Assembly (NCBI GenBank): GCA_026210745.1
Contig: CP110632.1
Span: forward strand, 3,967,001-4,031,000
Source: Exobasidium rhododendri
Lineage: Eukaryota > Basidiomycota > Exobasidiomycetes > Exobasidiales > Exobasidiaceae
DNA: 64,000 bases
Reading direction: 5' to 3'
A program made the translations under genes and the position numbers. The notes below the pieces were generated by a model, which worked only from the letters and a program-made list of their open reading frames with translations, did no database searches and was not told where the DNA came from. Positions 11,357-22,236 of this stretch are shown piece by piece. Positions within the stretch are counted from its first letter, which is position 1. Every line of letters starts with the position of its first letter.

Positions 11357-14300
11357 TCAGTTCGAGGCACTTTCTTCTTCTTCTTCGCCTTCGTCGACGT
11401 CGCTCAGTCCTTCTTCGCCTTCTCCCTCCTCTTCCTCGGAATCCTCGTCGTCGTCCTTCTCCACACTGTCATCCCCCTCCTTGTCGTCGTCGTCTTTGTC
11501 ACTTCCATCGGATTCTTCGTTGCTAGACACTGGCTGCAAAGGCTGCAGACCTTTGAATGTCAAATGAGACGTCATCGGTCCCGCTTTTTCTGTGTTGGTG
11601 AAAGGTGAAACTTGTTTGTTTGGGCCGTTTGCAACGCCGAAGCCTGCTCCACCTCCCATTCCAAAGCCGAAGCCGGAGCCGGAGCCGGTGCCTCGGCCAC
11701 TGCCACTGCCACTGCCACTGCCACTGCCACTACTACTGCTAGACAGTAGGGCCTGCTTCGCATCTGCTCCTTGCTTTCTGGCAGCGGGATCGGCAAAAAA
11801 GTCTGATCCTCCAACCGAAGGGCTCGTGTTGTTGGAAAAGCCACTTGGCAAAGCTACAGCGGTGTTCCTCTTCCCTTGGAACTTCGACACATGGACCCTG
11901 CCAGTCGAAGCCCCTCCACCAGGGGAGAACGGAACTTCCTCCGGGGGTAATTGGAAGAGGTCGTTCGATAGAGCAGACGCAGAAGAAGGCGGAGGAGGGG
12001 GAAGCTGACTGAACATCGACGTATAAGACGGCCGTGTAGCGCTCGGAAGAGGCTCTTGCTTTGGTGCAAACGAGAAAGCCGGCTTCACTCTCTGTTCTGC
12101 CGGTGCTGTGGACGCTGATGTAATAAAGTCATCTTTCTTCTCTGCTTTGACGTGGATTGTTCCCTTGGCAAAGGCGATATTCAAGTCGGACAAATGGTAG
12201 TCGTCGGCGACTGCTGTGGATCTCTTCTGTACGCCCTTTGTGAAGATCGGTTCCTTGCGTCCGTTTGCAAAGAGTGTCTTCAATTCCAGGTTCCTCTTTT
12301 GCTTTTCCATAGCAGCAGACGCATTGCTGACACTACTCTTGACAGCTTGGCCGCCGATGTAAGCTCCTTCTACCATAGGCAAAGCTGCGTTGATACTGCC
12401 AAGCGTGTCAAATGCAGAAGAGCGCTTACGATCCAAGACGGGACTACTATCGATGCGCCTCATAAATACCTGCTCGTCCGGAATGAGCTGATCGAAACTC
12501 AATTCTAGCTCTTTCAACTCGATCAACTTCATCTGAGCCATCTGACTGATGTTTCGAGCCGTCCTTCGAATCGTGTCTAGACTAGGAGCGCGCAAGGACG
12601 CTTCCTCGCCCGACTTCTGATCCAGAAGACTCTTCTTCAGTCGATCCAAAAAGACTTCTAGATCTTCGATTCCGTCTCGAATTGTTCCTGTAGCTTTGCG
12701 AAGATTGATCTGATTCTCGGCGTGCTCTGGTCCAAGCTGCTTGATGCGAATCATCTTACTGAACGATGGATCGTTCCTCGCTCGAATGAACCTTGCAATC
12801 TCCTCCCTCTTGACGTCGATCTTCAGCTGCTGACTCTGAATCTCCTTGAGTCTCATCTTGAACGATTGCGTCTCTTGCTTCAGCTGATCCACTTCTTCTG
12901 CTAGTCGAGTCGTCAAGTTTGATTTCGTTTCGAGTTCTCCAAACGTCCACATTGTCTCATCAGACAGATCAGACAGACCAATCTCGCCAATGTCGTTTGG
13001 TCGTCGAACAATCTCTTGGTATCTACTACACTGGTTGACGTTGTCTCGCAGTATCTTGAGTTCCTCTTCCATGATCAAGAATGTCTCGAGGAAGATGGCT
13101 TGCAGACCGTCTCCTTCCCTTTCCATTTTGTTTACTTTGACTTCCGAGTAGCTCAATTTGGGAGTGGTCTCCTTTGCCAGGGAGATGCGGCGTTGTGCGG
13201 GTTCGGAGGTGTTTGTAGGTTGTGCCTGTTGTGCGGTGGAGCGCGATACGTTAGACTTTGATGTGTCGAATGAAAAGGGCGCAGACGATGCAAACGAGAA
13301 GCCTGGCTTGCTTTTCCCCCCTGCACCGAGAGTCTCTGTTTGCGGAGGAGGGGCAGGTGCGCCGAATGTCATTGATTTGCTTTTTGAAGGCGTTGCGTTG
13401 AAAGAAGGAGACGTTGATGACGGCTTCTTCTCCGTCGTACTGATCGATGACATCCTCTCCGCTTCAGTAGCAACAGGACCAGAGTTCAAGGGTTGAGACC
13501 CGCCGAATGCACCTGAAGTAGCAGAGGCCGACGGCTTGGGACCAAAGCTGAAGGGTGCACTGCTATTCTTTTCGGCCGAGACAACACCTCTCCCATTCGC
13601 TGTAGAGGCCGCTGCTTTACTCTTGTCCGGCGAAGGCGGCAAATCTGCTCGATTGAGAGGTGAAGCTGCCAGCGGTGAGCTGCTTCTTGGGGCTCGATTG
13701 TTGAAGTTGATGAATGATTGGCTCTTGGAGGTGGGTTGCTGCGGCTGCTTTATATCCTCTGATGAGCCAGTGGGACTTCCGAACGTGCTCGAGTGTGCAG
13801 CAGCACCCTCGGATGGTCCCAAAGAAATGCTTGGAGGATCGCCCGTCGTGGAGGGTGATTTATTCACCATAGCAGCAGGTAGAAAATTGAACGAAGTAGG
13901 GCTCTTCATCTGTGATTTTGTCATCTTCTCGCCGCTCCTCGATCCGTCCAGATCGTCTTCCTCTTCTTCTTCTTCATCATCATCCTCAGATTCACCACCT
14001 GCCTGCTCCCCTTTATCCCTCTCAGCGCCCTCACCGTCTTCTGTCGGTCGGACGACATTATCGTCGCTCGCCAAGCTTTCTTCTCCTTCTTCATCCTCTT
14101 CATCCTGCTCTCCGCTCTCCACGCCCTCCTCCTCCTCCTCCCCTTCGCCATCCCCACCTTCATCTTCGTACTCTTCCTCTTCGTCATCATCCCCTTCTTC
14201 CCCATCTTCGTCGAAATCGTCGCTGCCTCTGCTTATTTCTTCGTCTGCTTTGTCCTCCTCTTGATCGTTTCCCGTATGCTCGTTGGACATCCTCGAGACA

Positions 14301-17079
14301 CCATTCAGATTTGATTTGTTGGGAGTCGCAGAGGGTGTAGTGGACGCATGCACTTTCGCAGGAGAAGCAGCGGGCGTAGTTGATCCAAAGTCACAATTAA
14401 ATTGAACAGTGTCCTCTTCGTTGGCCGAGGATGAAGAAGAGCTCGGTCGGCGTTCCTCTAATTTGGAAGCACTGTCAACAAAGGAGAATGGCTTTTGTGC
14501 ACTTTGTTCTGCTTCATTCGCGGATGCGGGTTTCGAGAAGGAGAAGGGGGATGGATTTGGCGTCGTGGTAAAGGTGGCGTCTGTCTTTGACCCGAAAGTG
14601 AATCCTGCCGATTTGGAGGCATCGTCGCCGTCTACATCTCCAAGCAAGCCACCCATAGAACCAAACGATAAAGCACCATCATCAGGCTTCTCGCTACTCT
14701 CTTTCTTGTCGAAGATAGTGAGGTCTTTCTTCGCATCTCTAGCAGCGTTTGCGGCGAACGCTGACATCGGAGTCGACTTTGCCAAGGTGGAAGACTGACC
14801 GAACATCGGGGTAGTAGCAGCCTGAATGCCAGATTGTATGTTTCCCCCACTACCAAAGATGGATTTATTCTCACCGCTGGACGATGGCCCTCCAAATGAG
14901 CTGGTCGTCGAGGTAGCAAACCCTCCAAACCCACTCGAGGTAGACGTAGACGTAGGTGTGGGGGTGCTTGCTGCATTTACCGCAAAGGGCGACTTCTGCC
15001 CTGCGGCTGCACCGAATGCAGAAGATTGTCCGAAGCCTGGTGAGGAGGCTGCTGCTGGTGTAGGACTTGCTCCAAATCCAGAATTACCTCCGAAAGCAGG
15101 CGACGGTGATGACGATGAGGAGAATGTGCCAAAAGCGGTCTTTGGAGTTGCTGTTGAGCCGAAAACCGAAGCAGGCGATGAAGTGTTCCCAAATGCTGGT
15201 GCTACGGGTGATGAAGAAGAGCCAAAGGCAGTAGGCGCATTGAAAGATGAGGCGCCATTGCCAAAAGCATTGCTTGGTGTTGAGGAGGCGAATGAACCGA
15301 ATCCGCCTGCCGTCCCAGCGGGGGCTGCAGAAGACGAAGCAGAAGCAGAAACGGAAGGATTGAAAGAGAACGGCGAGGTGCTCTTCGCGCTGATTGTAGC
15401 TGATTGACCAAAGGCGGGGGCAGTAGAGCCGAATCCTCCGAATCCAGAAGTCTGGCCAAACCCGGGTGTCGTTGACGGCGATGATGACGGTGCAGAAGGA
15501 AAGCTCGAGAGAGCAGATTGGGGAGGAATAGCTTCCTTTCTAGGTGGCTGACTACTTGTGTCGCTGAACATTGCTTTGTTGCCTCCCACTGGAACGACCG
15601 CCTTGCACATACCAGGGTACTTTCCTGCCGATGTATCCACATTGATGACAGTGTAGGTGACCAAGAGGCCATCGTTGGTGTAGATGTACAACACGGGCAT
15701 AGCACTCAGCTTTCCCTTGCCATCTTCTCCTCGACTGGATGCTTGAGGGTCATCAACATTGTCTTCCGCCGAGCAATCAAGCTCTAATCCGACTGGGGAA
15801 GTGTCTGCACTCTTGTCAAGAGACGAAAAGGGTAGAACTGGCCTCGAAGTGTCCTCTAGATCCAAGTTTTGCCATGCCGAAGGTCCTGTCAAGCTGTTCA
15901 TGCAACCCAAAAGGCCAACATCCGTACTGCTTGTGTTTGCCATGAAAATCATGTGTTTTGTCGGCTCCCATCCCTTTATCCACGAAGTGTATCGGTGTCC
16001 TCGCTTGCTCGTATCTCCAAAGGGCGGCGCTGGATCGTTGAAATGAACAAACTTTACAGACTTGCTTGCAATGTCGCGAAGAATGCTGTATACTTCATAT
16101 TGATGCTCCGGTTCTTGACTGGTAGGATGCTGATTGTACGTGACCAGGAAGACGTGATTCTCCAGCCAGACGACCTGCTCAACATAATATGAACCTTCCA
16201 AGCCATGTGCTCGTGGGACAACGTCTTTTTGCTCTCCCTCCGGTGTCACCTGGGCTAAGGAACCATCTTCCAGGCCCAGCGCAATCTGCTTCCCCTTGAC
16301 GGACCAGCACAGACTCGTTGTGGGAGAACCGTTCGATGCATTCAACTCTGCTCCCCATTGACCGCACTGCAAGTCACAGGCGATTGCTGTCCCTGATCGA
16401 GGTCGATTGATCTGTGGCGTGCCGTACAATGCAATGCATAATTCGGGTCGATCGGAAGGATTCGGTGCCAGCTCTAATAGCTTCAAGCCATTTGAAGGTG
16501 GCTGCAGCACAAAGGTTGCTGTTGTGTTGCCTTGTGTCAAGTTTGCAATAATCCAGACAGCTATCCTTCCGTTCGCCAGTCCTGCCACCAACCTCCTTTC
16601 TTGATCTGCTATCTTGAGAAAGGTAACATTTGACTCTAGTGATGCATCGGACACCGTCTGCACCCTTTGCAAGACGTCATTTAGTCGCGGTGAGTTGGTC
16701 CTTGTTGAGGTGGAACACAAAGTACGCACTTCCGCAAGTCGATGCATGATGAAGCCTAGCACACAAAGTAGCGCCTAGTTCATCAGCAGCGACTACACTC
16801 CCTGCAAGCCTACCGTCTACTCACCTTCATTCGTTGCCGCAAAGAAGAGTCCATTGGAGTTGGACACACACATCAAATTGACGGAACTTTCGCCATCTTC
16901 CATCGATATTGGATCCGAGATTCGCACACTGCTCGCTCCTTGGCCCAGCTGACGCAAAAAAAGAAACTGTGGGGTGAGGAAACAATTTCCATGTCAGTCC
17001 CAGCACTTCTATGTGCACTGCACATAATACCGCTCACAGTGGCTGGCACATCTTCCGCTTCCACCGCAGCGTCTCCCAT
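11357..17079 (-). CDS. Nup159/Nup214-type FG nucleoporin
   Basis: Cytoplasmic-face nuclear pore protein that docks the DEAD-box mRNA export helicase Dbp5 and partners Nup82. Three exons (17079-17038, 16966-16825, 16755-11357) sum to 5,583 nt, or 1,860 aa. The N-terminus FLFLRQLGQG and CVSNSNGLFFAATNEG begins a seven-bladed beta-propeller covering ~420 residues. A long FG-repeat domain follows (many GFG, AFG, FSF units, ~430-800). Next is a very acidic Asp/Glu stretch (nt ~13,920-14,240), more FSF/FG motifs, then a coiled coil (~1,270-1,500, with EEELKILRDNVNQC and FGELETKSNLTTRLAEEVDQL). Unlike yeast Nup159, which ends with the coil, another ~300 residues follow with FSFAPK, a Ser-Gly repeat and an acidic tail. 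This order recalls animal Nup214. The start is the only Met preceding the propeller exon. Confidence 0.9.
11685..11740 (-). repeat. Ser-Gly coding hexamer repeat
   Basis: Tandem copies of a CCACTG-type hexamer (seen on the plus strand) encode alternating Ser-Gly in the C-terminal tail of the nucleoporin, next to a GFGFG motif. It is in frame, so it is a protein low-complexity repeat, not an intergenic microsatellite. Confidence 0.85.
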
Positions 17080-17399
17080 CCTGGCAGCAGATCGAAAGAG
17101 GTTGAGTGTTACTTTTAGAGAAATACAGAATTCTTAAGACCGCTCACCAAGAGAGGCCAAAGCGGGACGAGAATCTTAGATCGCCACGTGAGATTTTATG
17201 ATGCCGTCCTCCCTCCCTCTCGAGTGGAACAGGACCACTGATGGTGAGCCACAAAAGCCTCGAAGGCCGAACTGTGAGAGCCCTTGGCCAGACTTTGAGA
17301 CGACAGCAGAATAGAGGGAAAAGGAGATCGTGCGAATGAGATTGCGCGGTAATAATGTACATTGATGCGGAAGCCGAGTCTATGATCAAAGTGACAGCA

Positions 17400-20300
17400 T
17401 CACTGCACAGCAGCGATACGCTTCTCTAGTTGATGCAAGTCCGACTGAATCGCCAACAGTCCCCTCGACGAGGGCGTCCCAATCATGCCTTCCAATGCAG
17501 AGATGAACTCAGCCTGCGCGGTGCGTAGACTGGGTGGTGGAAGAGCGGCAAATTGGTATAGTGGGTCAAAAGGCTGCGCCTTCTTCTTCGTTGTTTGTTC
17601 CCCCTCCTTTTTCGGTTCTTTTCCAGAGACTCCTCTCAGCCCGCTTTTGGCTTCTTGGACATCCTCATGGACTGGTACGCCACCTTGCCTTCTGCGAAGT
17701 AGACTTTGTTGACTTTCCTGCATTTCCGTCGTCATGAGAGTGCCTTTCTCATCATCACGCAGGTCGCTTGGCTCTGACTTCTCCATTGCTGCAGAAGTCC
17801 CGTCATGCTTGAATCGAATCATCCTGTTCGCTTTCATTCTAGCGTCCCAAGAATTGTTCATCGAAGTCAGGCGGCCAAGTTGCATCCTCGCTTTACTGAG
17901 TTGAAAGTGCCCAGATGTGAAATGCTCAGAGACGGCTTTCTTACCTGCAAAATACTCATCCAAGATGTTCAAGTAGCGTTCAAGCAACTCGTCTCTGCTG
18001 CCGGCCTCTTTCGATTCTATATTCAAATCAACCTCTCCCCTTTCTTCGATTGCTTCTTCTACTTCATCGCCTTCTTGATGTAGTGTGTATCCATCGTGTT
18101 GCTTGAACGAGCTGGTGAGAGAGTCAGGTACCACGTCACTTGCTCTAAGCTCTTGTGGGATGGCAGAGTGAAGCTCTCGCTTGGCAATAAAGGCTTCGCG
18201 CTCCTCGTGCTGATTGTCTGTCTCGACTACGTTTCTTCTTTCGATTGACTGTGCGTACTTTGTCTTGAAGTGAACAACAGCCAACCAGGTCAGGATACAG
18301 TTCACAAGGGTAAAGAGTGAATACGTGTAGCGTATCCCGTAAGCCAGTGCATAGACGGAGAAGACGATCATCAGTCCTTGTGTAAGTACAGACACTGGCC
18401 TGTAATGTCTAGGTCAGCTAGCCAGTCTAAAGCAAGAGACACACACACACATACGGAGGGACTTCACCCACCTAGATCGACCGTGCTGCAGTATATCGCC
18501 ACTGCTACTGATTTTGCTTACGGCAAGAAAGCCGAGCACAGATAGGAAATTGTGATCCGAACCTCCCAAAGTTCCGTACCAACCATGGGTGAGGTTGCGT
18601 GTCCAGATGAGTAATGCAGGAGCATTGAGCGGGAGAAGCCAGAAGTACAGGTTGAGTAGCCATTTCTGCTGGTGGAGTCTACTAATTTCACGGCCATCAC
18701 TTGCGTCGTGCACTGCCGCATATGCTCGGATCGTTGACAGTATCTGGAGTAAGAAGAGAGCAAGGAACACGAATTGCACGGGAACAAGGAGATAGACGGA
18801 AAGTGCCAAGATCGTGAAGCTGACGATGGTTGATCTCGGTCGATGTAGAATGTCATCCTTCTCGATGAAGCGTTGGTCATAGCCACTTCTCCGACCAGTA
18901 AGACGCACGAGGGCACCAAGAGCTGCAATTACACCGTCTAGGAGTAGAGACACCAACAAGGCGAGACCGTTTGACGCTGTCAGAAACACAATGGCGAGTG
19001 CGACGCTGGCAAGAAAGGGTGAGGCTGCGATCCCAAAAGAGAGATTCTGAAGAGAAGGGGGTAGGAGAAAAGCTGGGGCCCTGGACATGGTTGCCAGAGT
19101 TTGAAAAGCAGAAATTGATGCTGAACCTACGATCAGGATGACCAAAGACCAGCGATATTGCAGAAGGGTAGAAGTTAGATCAGGAAAGGTTCCTGCAAGA
19201 AGAGGCAAGACGAGCGAAGAAGAAAGTTTGGTCAACCAGGTAAAGACAGGAAAGGACATGGGGGTGGGGAGAAAGAGAGCTGCTCACCACCTAGTTCCCA
19301 CTCGTCCCACATATGAGAAGCACTGAAGGTCAAGACCGCCAAAGGAAAAGAGCCTAGCACCATTCTATATCGCGAGAGCAGCAAACCGACGCTCGTTCTC
19401 CAGTTGACAGTCATGTAAATCCCTCTGTACTGATCGCAAGTGTCGAGGATGAGTGTGATTCGCATTCCACGACGAGTGCTGAGGGAAGGTGGCATGAATG
19501 GCGACGTGGAATGAAGCGTTAGTGTGTGCCGAGAGCCAGAAGAGATTGATGGATAGTACTGGGTGTCGCCGGTAGATTTGCTCTGAAAGCGTAGTATCGG
19601 CGCTGCATTACTTCGACAAGAGGGCTCATACTGATCAGAAGACAGCACAGAAATGTCATAAGCCAAGAGTGAGTTGTCGATGTCCGGCAAGTCGACCTGC
19701 TTAGAAGGACCATTAGAGCTTCCTTTGAACGGTACCACCAAACCACCCAGCACGGAAGGGTAGCCATCCATAGTAGGAGTCTTCGGTACCCAACCTGCTA
19801 CAGTCAAATCCGACTTTGTCTCCTGTCTCTTCTCTATCCGTATCATCACTACGCGCATTCTCTTCAATTGCGTCAAGCTGAGACGAAGGCGTCTAAGACC
19901 TTGTCCTGGTATTTCATACCTTACTTCTGCTTTGGGGAATGTCGCTTCACCCTCTTCTGAGACATGTGACGAAGGAGGGTAGAGGTCGTATGCTGATGGC
20001 GCAACATGTCGGCAAAGCACTTTACTATTTTCTATCGTACACAAGTCGACTCGGATTTGTGCTTCTTGATCGATCGGTGGGCCAAAAGAGCTGTCTAAGC
20101 CGGCACCAAGACTGGTCATGAGCTCAAAGGCTTCATATAGATCTTGACCATCGTTCTCAACCTTATAAATTGCGACCTTGAGTGTGTTGGGCAAGGAATC
20201 AAGGTATGCTTTACCGCTAAAACTGATAGAATCATTGTCACTTGCTTCCATCCCAATCATCCTCCTCCATTCTTGCCTCCTCTCCGTCACTGAGCTCCGT

Positions 20301-21321
20301 CTACCTTCTATTCTCAAGACGCCTCTGGCAACTCGTTCTCTCAATTGATCACACCACATCATGGCAAGGTGATCGACGCCGCTCCATAATGCTGGCAAGC
20401 TGGAAGTAAACGCGCTGAGGGAAGTGTTGTCATGCCACAATCTTGCCAATGGCAACGATGCCGGTTCAGAAGATAGCTGATTGTCGAGAACACCACCACT
20501 AAGTGAGATCAAGAGTATGTCTCGGGCTTTTTCTTCCCAGCCAGAGTTGATCTGTCGATAGACTTCTTCCACACCGCTTTCAAGTGGAACCGGTGGATAA
20601 GCATGGGGGCTAGACAGAGTAATAATCGTGTCTACGCTGCCTGGAGGATGATTTGCCTTGGTCAGCATCAACCTAGCAACGACACCTCCCATACTATGGC
20701 CTAAGACAGGAATTTGCTTTGATTGGGGGTACTTCTTGAGCAAGAACTCGATTACTTCGTTGAGGTATACTGCTTGTTCCTGCATTGTTTGTCCATGAAA
20801 AGCAGAGAAGTCCTCATTGAAGTCGACTGTGAAGAAGGGCATGTCAGTCCGCTTATTTGACATCTTTCTAGGATACAGCACAAGATCTCACCTGTCCACC
20901 AGTCAACCTCGACTGTCTCTTCACCGCCTTGACCGCTTTGATAGAGGTGATGAGCGCTACTAGCAACACTTCTAACTTGACCAAAGCTTCCTGCGTTTCC
21001 AGGCACGAAAAGTGCTGGTCTGCCCCGAGACTCTTTATCGTTGAGATGCTCCGCTCCAGGCTGTGCCTCTCTGTACAGGAACAATTTGTATTTCGCACTG
21101 AGCCCAGAAGAGCTGTCAATTTCATATTGCTTGTACGACGGCCACATTCGAGACATCCGACATCGCTGAGAGAGGTGCAGTCGGACAGGAAGCATGTTGA
21201 AGGACTGCAACAAAATAGCCACGATGGCGGCGGCCGAAAGTATCAGGATAGATCCCGTGTAGTAGCTGTAGGACTTCTTGCTCTTGCTCCTCATCTGTCG
21301 CCCCAATGTTGTCCACATCAT
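17400..21321 (-). CDS. BST1: GPI inositol-deacylase Bst1/PGAP1 fused to a Vma22/CCDC115-like domain
   Basis: Four exons (21321-20892, 20826-19288, 19192-18472, 18399-17400) sum to 3,690 nt, in frame, giving 1,229 aa. The N-terminus has one membrane anchor (YYTGSILILSAAAIVAILL). A lipase domain follows with the family signatures VPGNAGSFGQ, VDFNEDFSAFHG and the nucleophile motif GHSMGG, as in ER Bst1/PGAP1, which removes the acyl chain from GPI inositol. A beta-rich luminal part and several hydrophobic helices come next, the last being TQGLMIVFSVYALAYG. The open frame then runs on without a stop into ~280 residues that match the V-ATPase assembly factor Vma22/CCDC115: a helix LLERYLNILDEYF, then SGHFQLSKARMQLGRL, and near the end DPLYQFAALPPPSLRTAQ. 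There is no in-frame Met between the last membrane helix and the Vma22-like core. The fusion is therefore the simplest reading; a separate spliced VMA22 gene with an unseen 5' exon is the alternative. Confidence 0.88.
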
Positions 21322-21511
21322 GGAAAGCCGGTGCTCGAGAGAAAGAGAGAGAGGCAGGACAAAAGGGGGAGAGTAAGATTTCCAAAGATCAAGTGGGCGC
21401 GAAGGTTTGCAAGTCCGTGCACGTATAGAGTATTGTATATTTGGCGAGCAAATGTCGCTCCACTTCTCCTCTCACCCTTCCTTTCCTCCCTCCCCTTCGG
21501 CCTTCTCGAGA

Positions 21512-22191
21512 ATGGCATCGGGTGTTTCGTCTTCGTCAACGGGTCCCAAAAAGACGCCCTCGGCAGTGGAGAACATTCACAAAGCTGTGAGATGCAAGGA
21601 GGACGGGAACAGAAGTTTTGCAGAGGGAGATCTGAGGACAGCCATGAAGAACTGGCATGAGGTGAGTGCCAAACTCCGTGCGAGTTTCAAAGTGGAAAGT
21701 AGGGGAAAAGATGTATGCTGAATGACGACGAGGCGACGTGAGACGAGCAGGGCATATTATACGTCGCTGGTATCAACTCGTTTGCAAGTATGTATGGCGC
21801 AAGATCAACACCGGCACAGAATGAAAAGGCACAAGAGCTCACGAATGCGTTTCGATCGAATTTGGCGGCTTGCTACATAAAACAAGAACAATGGGAAAAG
21901 GCAATATATGCTACGTCAAAGGTGCTGGAGGTCGATCCACGGAATCTCAAGGCGCGGTACAGAAGATCACTTTCGTATCTACGACTCAAAGATACTCAGA
22001 AAGCAGCCAGTGATTTGGATCATGCTTTGGAGCAAGCGCCAAACGACGCATCTGTCCGTAGATTAGCAATGGAACTCGTCGAGCAAGAGGAGGACAGAGT
22101 GGCCAGAATGAAGGAAGAAGAGGCTAGGAAAGTTGAAGCAGCAGAACATGAGAAGAGGCAAGAAGAAGAGGCAAAGCGGAACGTGAGGTGA
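21512..22191 (+). CDS. TPR-repeat protein (TTC-like co-chaperone fold)
   Basis: Two exons (21512-21661, 21751-22191), 89-nt intron, 196 aa. The N-terminal 20 residues are Ser/Pro/Lys-rich. A tetratricopeptide domain begins at VRCKEDGNRSFAEGDLRTA. It continues with NLAACYIKQEQWEKAIYATSKVLEVDP and KARYRRSLSYLRLKDTQKA, which is three canonical TPR units with the conserved Ala, Tyr and Pro positions. A short Lys/Glu-rich helix ends the protein. The spacing resembles the TPR domains of FKBP-type immunophilins and TTC9, which bind Hsp90 C-termini, but no catalytic domain is present, so the partner is unknown. Its start lies 190 bp from the Bst1 start (divergent), and its stop is 45 bp from the POP1 stop, leaving almost no room for separate 3' UTRs. 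Confidence 0.85.
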
Positions 22192-22236
22192 CGATAACGC
22201 ACATCGATTAATAAGAGTGAATTATTGTTACATTGA

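Noticed and set aside
13536-14264. Long antisense open frame opposite the acidic and FG regions of the nucleoporin
   Set aside because: It is a low-complexity mirror of GA/TC-rich codons (poly-Ser and poly-Pro) with no domain or splice support.
17940-17990. Possible 48-nt intron inside the Vma22-like domain (GTAAGA..CTCAG)
   Set aside because: Removing it would delete the SGHFQLSKAR segment that matches the Vma22/CCDC115 pattern, so it is kept as coding.
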